Shown here: positions 47,698 to 56,214 of the stretch, in pieces | Numbering within the stretch: position 1 is the stretch's first letter | Layout of the letters: each line of letters starts with the position of its first letter | From: Thalassolituus sp. | GTDB lineage: Bacteria; Pseudomonadota; Gammaproteobacteria; Pseudomonadales; Oceanobacteraceae | Assembly (NCBI GenBank): GCA_006212115.1 | Contig: PDUK01000029.1 | Span: 1-56,214 of the forward strand | Direction of reading: 5' to 3' | Length of the DNA: 56,214 bases | The notes under the pieces: model-generated | What the model was told of the DNA's origin: nothing | The model's input: only the letters and a program-made list of their open reading frames with translations | Database searches by the model: none | Program-made: the position numbers and the translations under genes

Positions 47698-48933
47698 ATG
47701 CAAACCTATCTTGTCGGCGGCGCCGTCCGCGATCAGTTATTACAGCGCCCGGTAAAAGACAACGATTGGGTCGTCGTCGGTGCGACTCCCGACGACATGA
47801 TTAAGCTCGGTTACGAGCAGGTCGGTGCAGACTTCCCCGTCTTTTTACACCCAAAAACGAAAGAAGAGTACGCGCTGGCCCGCACTGAGAGAAAAAGCGG
47901 AAAAGGTTATCAGGGGTTTGTCTGTGACTTTTCTTCCGACGTCACACTGGAAGACGATTTACTTCGACGAGACCTGACCATCAATGCCATGGCGCAGGAT
48001 GAAAACGGTCATATAACAGACCCCTTCCACGGCCAACGAGACCTGAAAGAAAAGTGGTTACGCCATGTGTCGCCCGCGTTTCAGGAAGACCCTTTGCGGG
48101 TTCTCCGTGTCGCACGATTCTGCGCCCGCTTTGCCCACCTGGGATTTCGTGTCGCAGACGAGACCATGGAATTAATGAAAGCGATGGTCAGCGATAACGA
48201 GTTGGATCATCTCGTCGCCGAACGAGTCTGGACGGAGACACAACGCGCACTTTCTGAGACCAGTCCAGATGTCTATTTTCGCGTACTCAGAGAATGCGGC
48301 GCCTTAAAAGTGTGGTTTCCTGAACTGGATATTCTGTTTGGCATTCCTCAGCCAGAAAAACATCACCCGGAAATTGATACCGGTGAGCATGCCCTTTTAT
48401 GCCTTAAAGCCGCTCACTCACTCAGCGATCAGACTGCTGTTCGCTGGGCAGCTTTAATTCATGATCTAGGCAAAGGCCGTACACCCGAAGAGGAATGGCC
48501 GCGTCATATTGGTCATGAAAAGAAGGGGCTGTCGCCGATTAAACAATTGTGCAATCGTCTTAAAGCACCAAACGATGCAAAGACTTTAGCTCTGTTAAGC
48601 AGCGAATTTCATACCCACGTGCACCGTGCGTTTGAATTGCGCCCTGAGACATTATTAAAATTATTTGACCAGCTGGATGCATGGCGTCGCCCTGAACGCT
48701 TTGAGGATTTTTTGCTGGTTTGTATCGCGGACGCACGCGGCCGGACCGGCCTAGAGGACAGCGAATATCCACAGGCAGATTACTGTCGCGCAGCGCTACA
48801 AGAAGCGCTGACTATTCAAGCAAAAGATGTGATGGCGCAAGGAGTTCAAGGAGCTGAAATCCGACCGGCGCTACAACGTGCGCGAGCCGAACACCTCAAA
48901 AGCTGGAAGTCGTCGCAACACCTTCCAGAGTAA
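47698..48933 (+). CDS. cca: CCA-adding tRNA nucleotidyltransferase
   Basis: This 411-residue class II enzyme adds or repairs the 3' CCA of tRNA. It has the active-site YLVGGAVRDQLL, LLRRDLTINAMA, and the template region EDPLRVLRVARF. An HD domain (ALIHDLGKGRTP) gives the phosphatase activity of gammaproteobacterial forms. The ATG at 47698 is preferred, since AGGA ends about six bases before it; an ATG at 47692 is too close. The end overlaps the convergent folK by 38 bases. Confidence 0.94.
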   Translation: MQTYLVGGAVRDQLLQRPVKDNDWVVVGATPDDMIKLGYEQVGADFPVFLHPKTKEEYALARTERKSGKGYQGFVCDFSSDVTLEDDLLRRDLTINAMAQDENGHITDPFHGQRDLKEKWLRHVSPAFQEDPLRVLRVARFCARFAHLGFRVADETMELMKAMVSDNELDHLVAERVWTETQRALSETSPDVYFRVLRECGALKVWFPELDILFGIPQPEKHHPEIDTGEHALLCLKAAHSLSDQTAVRWAALIHDLGKGRTPEEEWPRHIGHEKKGLSPIKQLCNRLKAPNDAKTLALLSSEFHTHVHRAFELRPETLLKLFDQLDAWRRPERFEDFLLVCIADARGRTGLEDSEYPQADYCRAALQEALTIQAKDVMAQGVQGAEIRPALQRARAEHLKSWKSSQHLPE

Positions 48934-49399
48934 CCTCTTGCAAGGGCTGGTCAGAAACATGAGGCCAGTAATCACGTAACGGAGTTTTATTTTTCGGGCA
49001 CACGCCGTTCGGCCAGATATCAAGTAAGGGACGCAGCACAAAGGCATAGCGCCAGACATCAATACGGGGCAGCGTAATTCCGTCGATATCCCCGCTCAGT
49101 TCATCCACCACCAGAATGTCGATATCCAGTGCCCTATCGGAATACTTTTTGGCATCGGGCTCGCGGCCAAACTCTGTTTCAATCTGTTTTAAGCAGCGGT
49201 TTAATTCGGCAACCGACATCGTGGTATGCGCTTCTATCACAAGATTAATAAATGCCGGGCCTGTGAAGCCGACGGCCTCGGACTCGTAACAAGGCGATAC
49301 GGCTGCAATCTTAACTGTCTCTGACAGGCGTTTTATTCCCGCAGGGATATTGATGTCAGGGGAGAGATTCGCCCCCATGCCAAGAAATACGCGCGCCAT
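48896..49399 (-). CDS. folK: 6-hydroxymethyl-7,8-dihydropterin pyrophosphokinase FolK
   Basis: This 167-residue enzyme transfers pyrophosphate from ATP to 6-hydroxymethyl-dihydropterin in folate synthesis. It has FLGMGANLSPD at the start and the signature SDRALDIDILVVDE. The C-terminal RYAFVLRPLLDIWP is typical. It overlaps the folB stop by one base and the 3' end of cca on the other strand. Confidence 0.93.
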   Translation of the reverse strand: MARVFLGMGANLSPDINIPAGIKRLSETVKIAAVSPCYESEAVGFTGPAFINLVIEAHTTMSVAELNRCLKQIETEFGREPDAKKYSDRALDIDILVVDELSGDIDGITLPRIDVWRYAFVLRPLLDIWPNGVCPKNKTPLRDYWPHVSDQPLQEVTLEGVATTSSF

Positions 49400-49752
49400 T
49401 AATCTATTCCGCGCTCAATAAACAAACCCACGGCCCGAGCTTGTGGCACCACTGCAGGTTTCTCGACCCGAATACTCAACCACGGCATACCAAACTCTTT
49501 TAACAGCCCATCCGCCAGTCTTTCCAACAGAGACTCGAGCAGTTGAAAGTGTTGTTCGCGTACAAAGCGCTCGATGTATTCCGTCACGGCCTGATAATCC
49601 AAGGCGTGCATCAGATCGTCCGTTTGCGCTGCTACACGGATGTCCCAGGCCATTTCGAGGTCAAACACCAATGGCTGGCGAACTTGCTTTTCCCAATCGT
49701 ATACACCAATAACCGCATCGACTTTCAGCTCTTTGATAAAGACTTTATCCAT
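49399..49752 (-). CDS. folB: Dihydroneopterin aldolase FolB
   Basis: This 117-residue enzyme makes 6-hydroxymethyl-dihydropterin from dihydroneopterin, the substrate of FolK next door. It has the start [14 protein letters not shown] and the end [17 protein letters not shown]-like motif of the family. It overlaps tsaD by 8 bases. plsY, which is commonly beside folB in relatives, is absent here. Confidence 0.93.
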   Translation of the reverse strand: MDKVFIKELKVDAVIGVYDWEKQVRQPLVFDLEMAWDIRVAAQTDDLMHALDYQAVTEYIERFVREQHFQLLESLLERLADGLLKEFGMPWLSIRVEKPAVVPQARAVGLFIERGID

Positions 49753-50824
49753 TATTGGTTCCCTTATGAGCTTGAGATTCGGCCTGAGGTAAAACCTGAC
49801 CCAGCGGCTGCAAATCCGTCATCGGCCAACGCGGTACGCACTTAACAGCAATATCTGAGGTTTCGCCCGCGTTAAGACGCTGAGCCCCTGCATAGGCAAT
49901 CATGGCACCGTTATCGGTACACAAGGCAGGCCGTGGATAATACACCTTGCCCTTTAACTGCTGCGCGGTAATGCGAAGCTGCTCGCGCAACATTCGGTTC
50001 GCGCCAACACCGCCTGCGATGATTAGTCGGTTCACGCCCGTCTGTTTCATCGCACGCTTACATTTAATCGCTAAGGTATCGACAACCGCAGCCTGAAATC
50101 CTGCCGCAATGTCTTTTTTATCCTGCTCAGCCAATACGCCATCCACTGCACAATCCAGAATAGTGGTTCGAGTGAACGTCTTAAGGCCGCTGAAGCTGAA
50201 ATCCAGCCCAGGCCGATCGGTCATTGGTCGAGGGAATTTAAAGCGCTGAGCATCGCCCTCATCGGCGAGCTTACTTAAAGCAGGTCCGCCCGGATACGGC
50301 AGCCCCATCATCTTCGCCGCCTTATCAAACGCTTCGCCTGCGGCATCATCGAGAGACTCGCCCAGCAGCTCGTACTGGCCAATACCTTCAACTTTTACCA
50401 GCTGGGTGTGTCCACCCGATACCAACAAGGCAATAAACGGGAAATCCGGCACGTCCTCCTCGAGCATAGGCGCAAGAAGGTGACCTTCCATGTGGTGCAC
50501 ACCAACAGCGGGGATATCCAACGACCAGGCAAGTGAACGCCCAAGACAAGCGCCAACCAGTAATGCTCCCACTAAGCCGGGACCACTCGTGTAAGCAATG
50601 CCATCAAGATTTTTAAGGCTCAGGTTGGCTTCGTCCATCACTTCGCGAATCAACGGCAGGCCTTTGCGTACATGGTCTCGTGAAGCCAGCTCCGGTACCA
50701 CACCACCGTATTCAGCGTGAACGGCTATCTGTGAGTAAACCCGGTGCGCAAGCAATCCACGCTCAGTGTCGTAGAGAGCGATTCCGGTTTCGTCGCAGGA
50801 GGTTTCTAACCCCAATACCAGCAT
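49745..50824 (-). CDS. tsaD: tRNA N6-threonylcarbamoyladenosine synthase subunit TsaD
   Basis: This 359-residue protein transfers threonylcarbamoyl to A37 of ANN-reading tRNAs, with TsaB, TsaC and TsaE. It has [16 protein letters not shown], the metal-binding HHMEGH and the [11 protein letters not shown] loop. It is slightly longer than E. coli TsaD owing to its C-terminal tail. It heads tsaD-folB-folK and is divergent from rpsU, the usual gammaproteobacterial arrangement. Confidence 0.95.
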   Translation of the reverse strand: MLVLGLETSCDETGIALYDTERGLLAHRVYSQIAVHAEYGGVVPELASRDHVRKGLPLIREVMDEANLSLKNLDGIAYTSGPGLVGALLVGACLGRSLAWSLDIPAVGVHHMEGHLLAPMLEEDVPDFPFIALLVSGGHTQLVKVEGIGQYELLGESLDDAAGEAFDKAAKMMGLPYPGGPALSKLADEGDAQRFKFPRPMTDRPGLDFSFSGLKTFTRTTILDCAVDGVLAEQDKKDIAAGFQAAVVDTLAIKCKRAMKQTGVNRLIIAGGVGANRMLREQLRITAQQLKGKVYYPRPALCTDNGAMIAYAGAQRLNAGETSDIAVKCVPRWPMTDLQPLGQVLPQAESQAHKGTNNG

Positions 50825-50971
50825 AACTGACCTCTGTTCCGCTTCGTCGTTGTGTCAGACTGCCCACCGGGCAGGTCACAAAGCGCGCATGATACTGCGA
50901 GGGGCAGACGTACGCCACTGCAGCAATACGGGCACATCCGACAACATCACCCATATGCTGCAAAAACCCCT

Positions 50972-51000
50972 TTGCATTCCACAGGTAAACTCTATAGAAT
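50972..51000 (+). promoter_or_regulatory. Likely sigma-70 promoter of rpsU
   Basis: TTGCAT (50972-50977) and TAGAAT (50995-51000) are separated by 17 bases, about 67 bases before the rpsU start. Confidence 0.55.
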
Positions 51001-51066
51001 GCCCGCCCTCTGACTGGGACTACTGTGTCCCCACTATACCGAATTGACTAACATGTAGGTGATTGG

Positions 51067-51283
51067 ATGCCAGCTGTAAAAGTTAAAGAAAACGAACCGT
51101 TTGACGTGGCACTGCGTCGCTTCAAGCGTTCATGCGAAAAAGCAGGCGTACTGTCTGAAGTACGTCGTCGCGAGCACTACGAGAAGCCAACCTGGGTTCG
51201 TAAAGCGTAAAGCTGCTGCTGCTGTTAAGCGTCACCTGAAAAAGGTACAGCGCGAACAGCGTAAGATGACTCGCCTGTACTAA
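51067..51283 (+). CDS. rpsU: 30S ribosomal protein S21, frameshifted as written
   Basis: S21 binds the 30S platform near the anti-Shine-Dalgarno end of 16S rRNA. From the ATG at 51067 the frame gives [20 protein letters not shown] and on to [10 protein letters not shown], then stops at 51208 after 47 residues. The usual C-terminus ([19 protein letters not shown], ending MTRLY) continues at once in another frame to the stop at 51281-51283. One extra A in AAA at 51202-51204 explains this; without it the product is 71 residues, the normal size. As S21 is essential in E. coli, an error in the sequence is the simplest reading. First gene of the macromolecular synthesis operon. Confidence 0.95.
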
Positions 51284-51311
51284 TACACGCGACATCTCAG
51301 AGGATTATGCC

Positions 51312-51752
51312 ATGAGCCTGACGGCAACCGTTAAAGACGCTGTAAAAGCAGCAATGCGTGCAAAAGAAAAAGAGCGCCTTAGTGCCCTTCGTCTTATCAC
51401 TGCAGAATTTAAAAAGGTTGAAGTCGACGAGCGCATCGAAGTTGATGACGAACGTGCTCTGCAAATCCTCGATAAAATGTGTAAACAACGCCGCGACAGC
51501 ATCAAGCAATATCAGGATGCAGGTCGTGATGAGTTGGCTGCCGTTGAGCAGGCTGAAATTGACGTTATCAGTGAATTTCTGCCTGAAGCCATCAGTGATG
51601 ATGAGCTGACCCAAATGGTCGCAGATGCAATTGCACAGTCCGGTGCTGCAGGCATGCAGGACATGGGTAAAGTGATGGGCATCCTCAAACCCAAAGTGCA
51701 GGGCCGCGCGGACATGGGTCAGGTCAGCAAGATGGTTAAATCTCAGCTCTGA
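51312..51752 (+). CDS. GatB/YqeY domain protein
   Basis: This 146-residue protein is a stand-alone YqeY, related to the tRNA-binding tail of GatB. It has MRAKEKERLSALRLITAEFK and FLPEAISDDEL, and a C-terminal KVMGILKPKVQGRADMGQVS. It often sits between rpsU and dnaG, as here. Its function is unproven; tRNA-dependent amidation or stress translation has been proposed. A terminator follows. Confidence 0.92.
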   Translation: MSLTATVKDAVKAAMRAKEKERLSALRLITAEFKKVEVDERIEVDDERALQILDKMCKQRRDSIKQYQDAGRDELAAVEQAEIDVISEFLPEAISDDELTQMVADAIAQSGAAGMQDMGKVMGILKPKVQGRADMGQVSKMVKSQL

Positions 51753-51777
51753 TCTGCCAACACAGCGTTCACACAGT

Positions 51778-51811
51778 AAAGCGCCACTAGCAGTTGCTAT
51801 TGGCGCTTTTC
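51778..51811 (+). terminator. Terminator between yqeY and dnaG
   Basis: AAAGCGCCA / TGGCGCTTT form a 9-bp stem (51778-51786, 51801-51809), with inner CTAGCA/TTGCTAT pairing, then T. It may attenuate dnaG, keeping primase low, as in E. coli. Confidence 0.75.
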
Positions 51812-51860
51812 GCGTTTCTGAAGATAATAACTGCACGACAGACAACGGACTCAGCAACGA

Positions 51861-53693
51861 ATGGCCGGCCGGATACCACAGAGTTTTATTGACGAACTGC
51901 TTACCCGCGTTGACGTAGTCGATGTGGTTGATAGTCGTGTAAAACTGAAAAAAACCGGTAAAAACTACTCCGCCTGCTGTCCGTTTCATAACGAGAACAC
52001 TCCGTCGTTTACCGTCAGTCCGGATAAGCAGTTTTACTACTGCTTTGGCTGCGGAGCCTCTGGTACCGCATTGCGATTTGTCATGGAGTTCGACGGTCTG
52101 AGCTTTCCTGATGCCGTAGAAAAGCTGGCCAGCCAGGCAAGCATGACGGTTCCGCGAGAGGCGGCAAGTCAACGCGAAATCCAACAGGAACAAGAACACA
52201 AATCGCTGTTCACCCGAATGGAAGCATCCAGTCGCTTCTTTGAGCAGCAATTGCGTGAGCACGAACAGCGCCACCGCGCCGTGGACTATCTGAAAGGACG
52301 GGGCCTTTCGGGCAAGGCTGCCAAGTTTTTTGGCATCGGTTATGCCCCACCCGGCTGGGATAATCTGCAGGAATCACTGGGTAGCGACAAACAGATTATC
52401 CGCGAACTGGTTACCAGCGGCATGCTGATCGAGAAAGAGGATGGCCGCACGTACGACCGCTTCCGCGACCGGATTATGTTCCCGATCCGTGATGCGCGCG
52501 GACGCTACATTGCCTTCGGCGGGCGCGTTCTTGGCGACGAGAAGCCCAAATACCTCAACTCACCCGAGACCCCGATATTTCAGAAAAATCGTGAACTGTA
52601 CGGCCTGTACGAAGCCCGAAAAATTCGCCAGAAGCTGACACGCTTTGTAATCGTCGAAGGCTACATGGATGTTGTCGCGCTGGCTGAATTTGGCATCCAC
52701 TACGCCGTCGCTACACTCGGCACCGCGACCAGCGAACATCACTTGCGACGTCTGTTCAAAATCGTCCCTGAAGTTATTTTCTGCTTTGACGGCGACGATG
52801 CCGGACGTACAGCAGCAGCCCGAGCCATGGAAACGGCACTTCCCGTACTCAGCGATGGCGTACAGGCAAGGTTCCTGTTCTTACCGGACGGCGAAGACCC
52901 CGACACCCTGGTCCGCAAAGAAGGTCGTGACGGCTTTGAGAAGCGCCTGAATGAATCCCTTCACCTGCCGGAATTTCTCTTCGAGCAACTCAAGCAGCAA
53001 GTGGATTTCGACACTCTGGATGGCAAAGCCCGACTCGATAAAATGGCTGCGCCGCTGATCGGAAAGCTCCCCAAAGGGACGCTTCGAAGCCTGATGGAAA
53101 AGCGTCTCGATGACATGATCGGTACACGCAGCAGTGCGATGGCAGCAGTCAACGAGGACACACCACCCGAGCCTCCAGAATTGGATGACGGCGTATCAAT
53201 GCCCGACATCATCACTGAACCTGTGCCGCAGAGTCATACTCCGGAAGTGGAAGATCCGCTCGCCACTATGGTGCATCGCGCGTTAACCAGCCTCGTGCGC
53301 TTTCCGGCATTGGCTCAGTCTCTGACACTCCCGGAATCCGAGCCCGAAACCGAATATGAACGCCTGCTATTTGAAGTGCTTCGTCGCCTGCACCAGTCTC
53401 CACAACAGGAAAGCATTGGCCTGCTCATTCAATGGATCGGCAGTCCCTATGAACCCGAATTGAAAGCACTGGCCGATAACCCAGAAAGCGATCAGATCCG
53501 CCCTGCTGCAGCCGATGTTCGGGTGGTACTGGAACGCATCGCTGCACGCAAAGAGGATCGGGTGTTAGAACAACTGGAAGCGCGACTTCATAACGGGGAG
53601 AAGCTCGATAAAGATGAGCGGGCTAAACTGACCGAACTCAAGCGACAACGCCACCAGCGCAACCGGAAAAGAACCGGGATATATCAACGCTGA
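51861..53693 (+). CDS. dnaG: DNA primase DnaG
   Basis: This 610-residue primase makes RNA primers for replication. An N-terminal zinc-binding domain has CCPFHNENTPSF and YYCFGCGASG (about 38-65). The Toprim core carries FVIVEGYMDVVAL and CFDGDDAGRTAA (about 260-320). A C-terminal DnaB-binding helical domain (about 460-610) is more variable. It is between yqeY and rpoD in the macromolecular synthesis operon. Confidence 0.96.
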   Translation: MAGRIPQSFIDELLTRVDVVDVVDSRVKLKKTGKNYSACCPFHNENTPSFTVSPDKQFYYCFGCGASGTALRFVMEFDGLSFPDAVEKLASQASMTVPREAASQREIQQEQEHKSLFTRMEASSRFFEQQLREHEQRHRAVDYLKGRGLSGKAAKFFGIGYAPPGWDNLQESLGSDKQIIRELVTSGMLIEKEDGRTYDRFRDRIMFPIRDARGRYIAFGGRVLGDEKPKYLNSPETPIFQKNRELYGLYEARKIRQKLTRFVIVEGYMDVVALAEFGIHYAVATLGTATSEHHLRRLFKIVPEVIFCFDGDDAGRTAAARAMETALPVLSDGVQARFLFLPDGEDPDTLVRKEGRDGFEKRLNESLHLPEFLFEQLKQQVDFDTLDGKARLDKMAAPLIGKLPKGTLRSLMEKRLDDMIGTRSSAMAAVNEDTPPEPPELDDGVSMPDIITEPVPQSHTPEVEDPLATMVHRALTSLVRFPALAQSLTLPESEPETEYERLLFEVLRRLHQSPQQESIGLLIQWIGSPYEPELKALADNPESDQIRPAAADVRVVLERIAARKEDRVLEQLEARLHNGEKLDKDERAKLTELKRQRHQRNRKRTGIYQR

Positions 53694-53802
53694 GACACCT
53701 TGAAAAATGGCCCGGGCGACCCAAACTTAAAACATTGGTGAGATATACAGCTTCCTCGGGAACATTCTCTGCCAAGTCTGGCCTAAACAGTCGTCTAATC
53801 AC

Positions 53803-53831
53803 TGGCTTACGCACAGGTTAAGCGATATAAT
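53803..53831 (+). promoter_or_regulatory. Likely internal promoter of rpoD
   Basis: TATAAT at 53826-53831 lies 45 bases before the ATG. The best -35 at 17-base spacing is TGGCTT (53803-53808), a moderate match. Confidence 0.5.
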
Positions 53832-53875
53832 TCGCGGTTTTCTTCCGCCTTAAAAATTCGGAACACAGGGCTTCT

Positions 53876-55704
53876 ATGTCGACCAGTACGCAACAATCCC
53901 GTCTCAAAGAACTTATCGCCTTATCGCCAAAGGTAAAGAGCAGGGTTACCTCACCTATGCGCAGGTGAATGACCACTTACCAGACGATATTGCCAACCCG
54001 GATCAGGTGGAAGACATCATCCGCATGATCAACGACATTGGCATTCCAGTGTCTGAGGTTGCCCCGGACGGTGAATCACTGTTTATGTCAGAAACCGCTG
54101 ACGATGCAGCAGCCGAAGAAGCCGCTGCTGCGCTGGCGTCGGTTGAATCTGACGTTGGTCGCACGACTGACCCAGTACGTATGTACATGCGTGAAATGGG
54201 TACCGTTGAACTTCTGACTCGTGAAGGCGAAATCGTTATCGCCAAGCGTATCGAAGAAGGCATCCGCGAAGTGATGTCCGCACTCGCTTACTTCCCGGGC
54301 GCTGTTGATCGCATCATGAATGCATTCCAGGAAGCCGAAGAAGATCCAAACCGCGTTGGCGACATTTTCAGCGGCTTTATCGACCCGACTCCGGACGGTG
54401 AAATTACCCCTCCAGGACCATCGGCGGCTCAGAAAGAGGAAGCGAAAGAAGCCAGCGACGACGATGATGACGATGACTCAGAAGAAGACAGCGGCATCGA
54501 CATGGCCGAGGTTGTTCGTCGTTTCACTGAAATCAGCGATGCCAACGTTGCGGTTAAGAAAGCGATTGAAAAGCACGGTCGTGCCAGCAAGCAAGCAGAG
54601 AAAGCCATCGCTAACCTGGCTGAACTGTTCGCCCCGATCAAGCTGACTCCTAAGCACTTTGACGTACTGGTCAGCGATGCACGTGCAGCACTTGATGCGA
54701 TTCGCGCACAAGAGCGTCAGATTATGGTTCTGATGACCCGCAAAAGTGGCATGAACCGCAAAGAATTTATCGGCGGTTTCCCAGGTAACGAAGTCAACAA
54801 CGAATGGGTTGAAGAACTGATTGCTGCAGGCAAGCCTTTCTCTGACAAGCTCGATACCTACAAACTGGAAATCTTCCGCTGCCAGAAGAAAATCAAAGCC
54901 GTCGCGGACAGCGTTGGCCTGAGCATTCCTGAAATCAAAGAAGTTAACCGTCGCGTCTCGATCGGTGAAGCCCGCGCTCGTCGCGCCAAGAAAGAAATGG
55001 TTGAGGCTAACCTCCGACTGGTTATCTCCATCGCGAAAAAGTACACCAACCGTGGTCTGCAGTTCCTCGACCTGATTCAGGAAGGCAACATCGGTCTGAT
55101 GAAGGCCGTAGACAAGTTCGAATACCGTCGTGGTTATAAGTTCTCGACCTACGCCACCTGGTGGATTCGTCAGGCAATCACCCGTTCGATTGCAGACCAG
55201 GCGCGTACTATCCGTATTCCGGTACACATGATCGAAACGATCAACAAACTGAACCGTATCTCTCGTCAGATGCTTCAGGAAATGGGCCGCGAGCCAACTC
55301 CAGAAGAGCTGGCAGAGCGTATGGAAATGCCAGAAGACAAGATTCGCAAAGTCCTGAAAATCGCTAAAGAGCCAATCTCAATGGAGACGCCAATCGGCGA
55401 CGACGAAGATTCGCACCTCGGTGATTTCATCGAAGATACTCAGTCTTCTTCACCACTGGACACAGCAACCAACGACGGCCTCACAGAAGCAACCCGCTCT
55501 GTCCTGTCTGGTCTGACTGCGCGTGAATCTAAAGTACTGCGTATGCGTTTTGGTATCGACATGAACACCGACCACACCCTTGAGGAAGTGGGCAAGCAGT
55601 TCGACGTAACCCGTGAACGTATCCGTCAGATCGAAGCGAAGGCACTGCGTAAGCTGCGCCACCCAACTCGCTCCGAGCACCTGCGTAGCTTCATCGACGA
55701 GTAA
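53876..55704 (+). CDS. rpoD: RNA polymerase sigma factor RpoD (sigma-70), frameshifted near the start
   Basis: RpoD is the housekeeping sigma factor. Region 1.2 begins [17 protein letters not shown]. An acidic non-conserved region ([11 protein letters not shown]) and regions 2 to 4 follow, with [19 protein letters not shown] and [17 protein letters not shown]. The native start is ATG 53876 ([14 protein letters not shown]). An 8-bp tandem duplication (53913-53920, 53921-53928) then breaks the frame, which ends at 53968. The downstream frame contains [12 protein letters not shown] and then a GTG at 53965. Without the duplication the product is 606 residues, normal for the family. Restart at that GTG would lose about 28 residues of region 1.1. 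Confidence 0.95.
53913..53928. repeat. 8-bp tandem duplication inside rpoD
   Basis: TTATCGCC occurs twice without a gap. It shifts the frame after residue 15 of RpoD. Confidence 0.95.
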
Positions 55705-55726
55705 GGTCACCCTACTCAGCGATCAA

Positions 55727-55756
55727 AATAGCCCGGCCCATGCCGGGTTATTTTTT
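55727..55756 (+). terminator. Terminator of rpoD
   Basis: AATAGCCCGG / CCGGGTTATT form a 10-bp stem with one G-T pair, then a T tract, about 22 bases past the stop. Confidence 0.85.
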
Positions 55757-55870
55757 GCTCAAATTTCCAGAAAAATCAAAGCACTGGCACTCATCAATAA
55801 TGGTGCTTATAATGCTGCGCTAATCATCTATGATGATACCCCTGCAGGCGATATCGCACCGCCAACATTG

Positions 55871-55937
55871 CAGGAGGGGATCACATCCCCAAGCGGTTAA
55901 CTTCCCGCTGATTCGTAGGAGGGGATCTCATCCCCGA
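55871..55937 (+). repeat. Pair of REP-like hairpins
   Basis: GGGGAT-CAC-ATCCCC (55876-55890) and GGGGAT-CTC-ATCCCC (55921-55935) lie head to tail. Each is preceded by AGGA, the second by GTAGGA. The GTAG plus palindrome form resembles REP elements of pseudomonads, which are moved by REP-associated transposases; no such transposase is in the window. Confidence 0.6.
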
Positions 55938-56006
55938 CACGTCCTGCAAGTGATGACAAAGCGTGCCGGTTTGGGCCGGAACTACGCAATCAAAGCGGCG
56001 CAGGTG

Positions 56007-56110
56007 AAGTATTTACAAGCTCTGCGAGTGCTGGCAAGGCGTACCGGAGATTATCGAAGGAGTGTAGCGAGCCTACATGACTGAGAAAATCGAGGAACAA
56101 CGCAGCCAAA
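56007..56110. repeat. Long imperfect hairpin repeat upstream of the tRNA
   Basis: Two arms, about 56030-56065 and 56073-56106, are inversely related around GTGTAGCGAGCCTACAT. Spacing and motifs such as GGCAAGGC and ATCGAAGG recall the repeat cluster at 4027-4284. Confidence 0.45.
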
Positions 56111-56130
56111 GCGAAGCAGGCGAAGTAAAA

Positions 56131-56207
56131 GGGCCTTTAGCTCAGTTGGTTAGAGCATCCGACTCATAATCGGCAGGTCCCCAGTTCAAGTCTGGGAAGG
56201 CCCACCA
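56131..56207 (+). tRNA. tRNA-Ile2 (anticodon CAU, lysidine-modified)
   Basis: A 77-base cloverleaf: acceptor GGGCCTT / AAGGCCC, D arm GCTC...GAGC, anticodon loop CTCATAA, T arm CCCAG-TTCAAGT-CTGGG and an encoded CCA. The anticodon CAT would fit Met or Ile2. Placement after rpoD, as with ileX in E. coli, favours Ile2, whose C34 is changed to lysidine by TilS to read AUA. The outermost anticodon-stem pair (T58-C74 of this region's numbering, 56158 and 56174) is mismatched. Confidence 0.85.
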
Positions 56208-56214
56208 TTTTTAC

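Larger units (their letters stand above)
55705..56130. other. Intergenic region between rpoD and tRNA-Ile2
   Basis: This gap of about 426 bases has no convincing gene. In order it holds the rpoD terminator, a possible promoter (TGGCAC 55785-55790, TATAAT 55808-55813, 17-base spacer), two REP-like hairpins, and a longer hairpin repeat ending near the tRNA. Confidence 0.6.

Noticed and set aside
51297-52274. Long antisense frame opposite yqeY and the start of dnaG
   Set aside because: Both plus-strand genes are well conserved, and the antisense product has no family features.
56131-56207. tRNA gene as a prophage or island attachment site
   Set aside because: No integrase or repeated tRNA 3' end is seen, and the window ends just after the tRNA, so the flank cannot be judged.

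Overview
The window is about 56 kb of gammaproteobacterial chromosome, most like a marine Oceanospirillales-type relative of Pseudomonas. The evidence is gene order: lptD-surA-pdxA-rsmA-apaG-apaH, rpsU-yqeY-dnaG-rpoD followed by tRNA-Ile2(CAU), amgK-murU, prkA-yeaH-spoVR, and a gspN-gspC-gspD block of a type II secretion system whose other genes lie elsewhere. FlgP and FlgT suggest a Vibrio-style flagellum with extra outer rings. No phage, insertion sequence or CRISPR array was seen. Base composition looks even.

Layout: 1-2485 holds the N-terminal part of a large extracellular lipase lipoprotein. Then come a thiolase, a cluster of long hairpin repeats, purU, an unknown exported protein, a CBS-domain protein and ppnN. 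From 15115 down to 8236 on the minus strand lies an apparent operon: a FlgO-like outer-membrane protein, a TPR lipoprotein, a FliF-FliG fusion, a MotA-like and a MotB-like protein, and an alkaline phosphatase lipoprotein. Next are phhB, a class I fumarase, several unknown envelope proteins, sodB, yceF and gspDCN. After a GIY-YIG protein, trhA and arfB come djlA-murU-amgK, the lptD operon, glpE, the prkA operon behind a good sigma-54 promoter match, flgT-flgP, an EamA transporter behind a possible attenuator, a TraF/FadL-like porin, cca, folK-folB-tsaD, and the macromolecular synthesis operon ending in tRNA-Ile2.

The best candidate for an undescribed system is the FliF-FliG/MotA/MotB operon (9908-15115). 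It pairs an ion-driven stator with one protein that carries the C-terminal half of the flagellar MS-ring protein fused to the FliG middle and C-terminal (torque) regions. A TPR lipoprotein and an outer-membrane protein accompany it. No export apparatus, rod, hook or filament genes are nearby. It looks like a reduced rotary or force-generating envelope machine.

A second theme is four small frame-disrupting insertions in well-conserved genes: a 14-bp tandem duplication at the end of purU, two extra G in prkA, one extra A in rpsU, and an 8-bp tandem duplication near the start of rpoD. Since rpsU and rpoD are normally essential, sequence or assembly error is a serious possibility. The purU case may be real: the shifted frame reads through the old stop into a hairpin repeat and gains a new tail.
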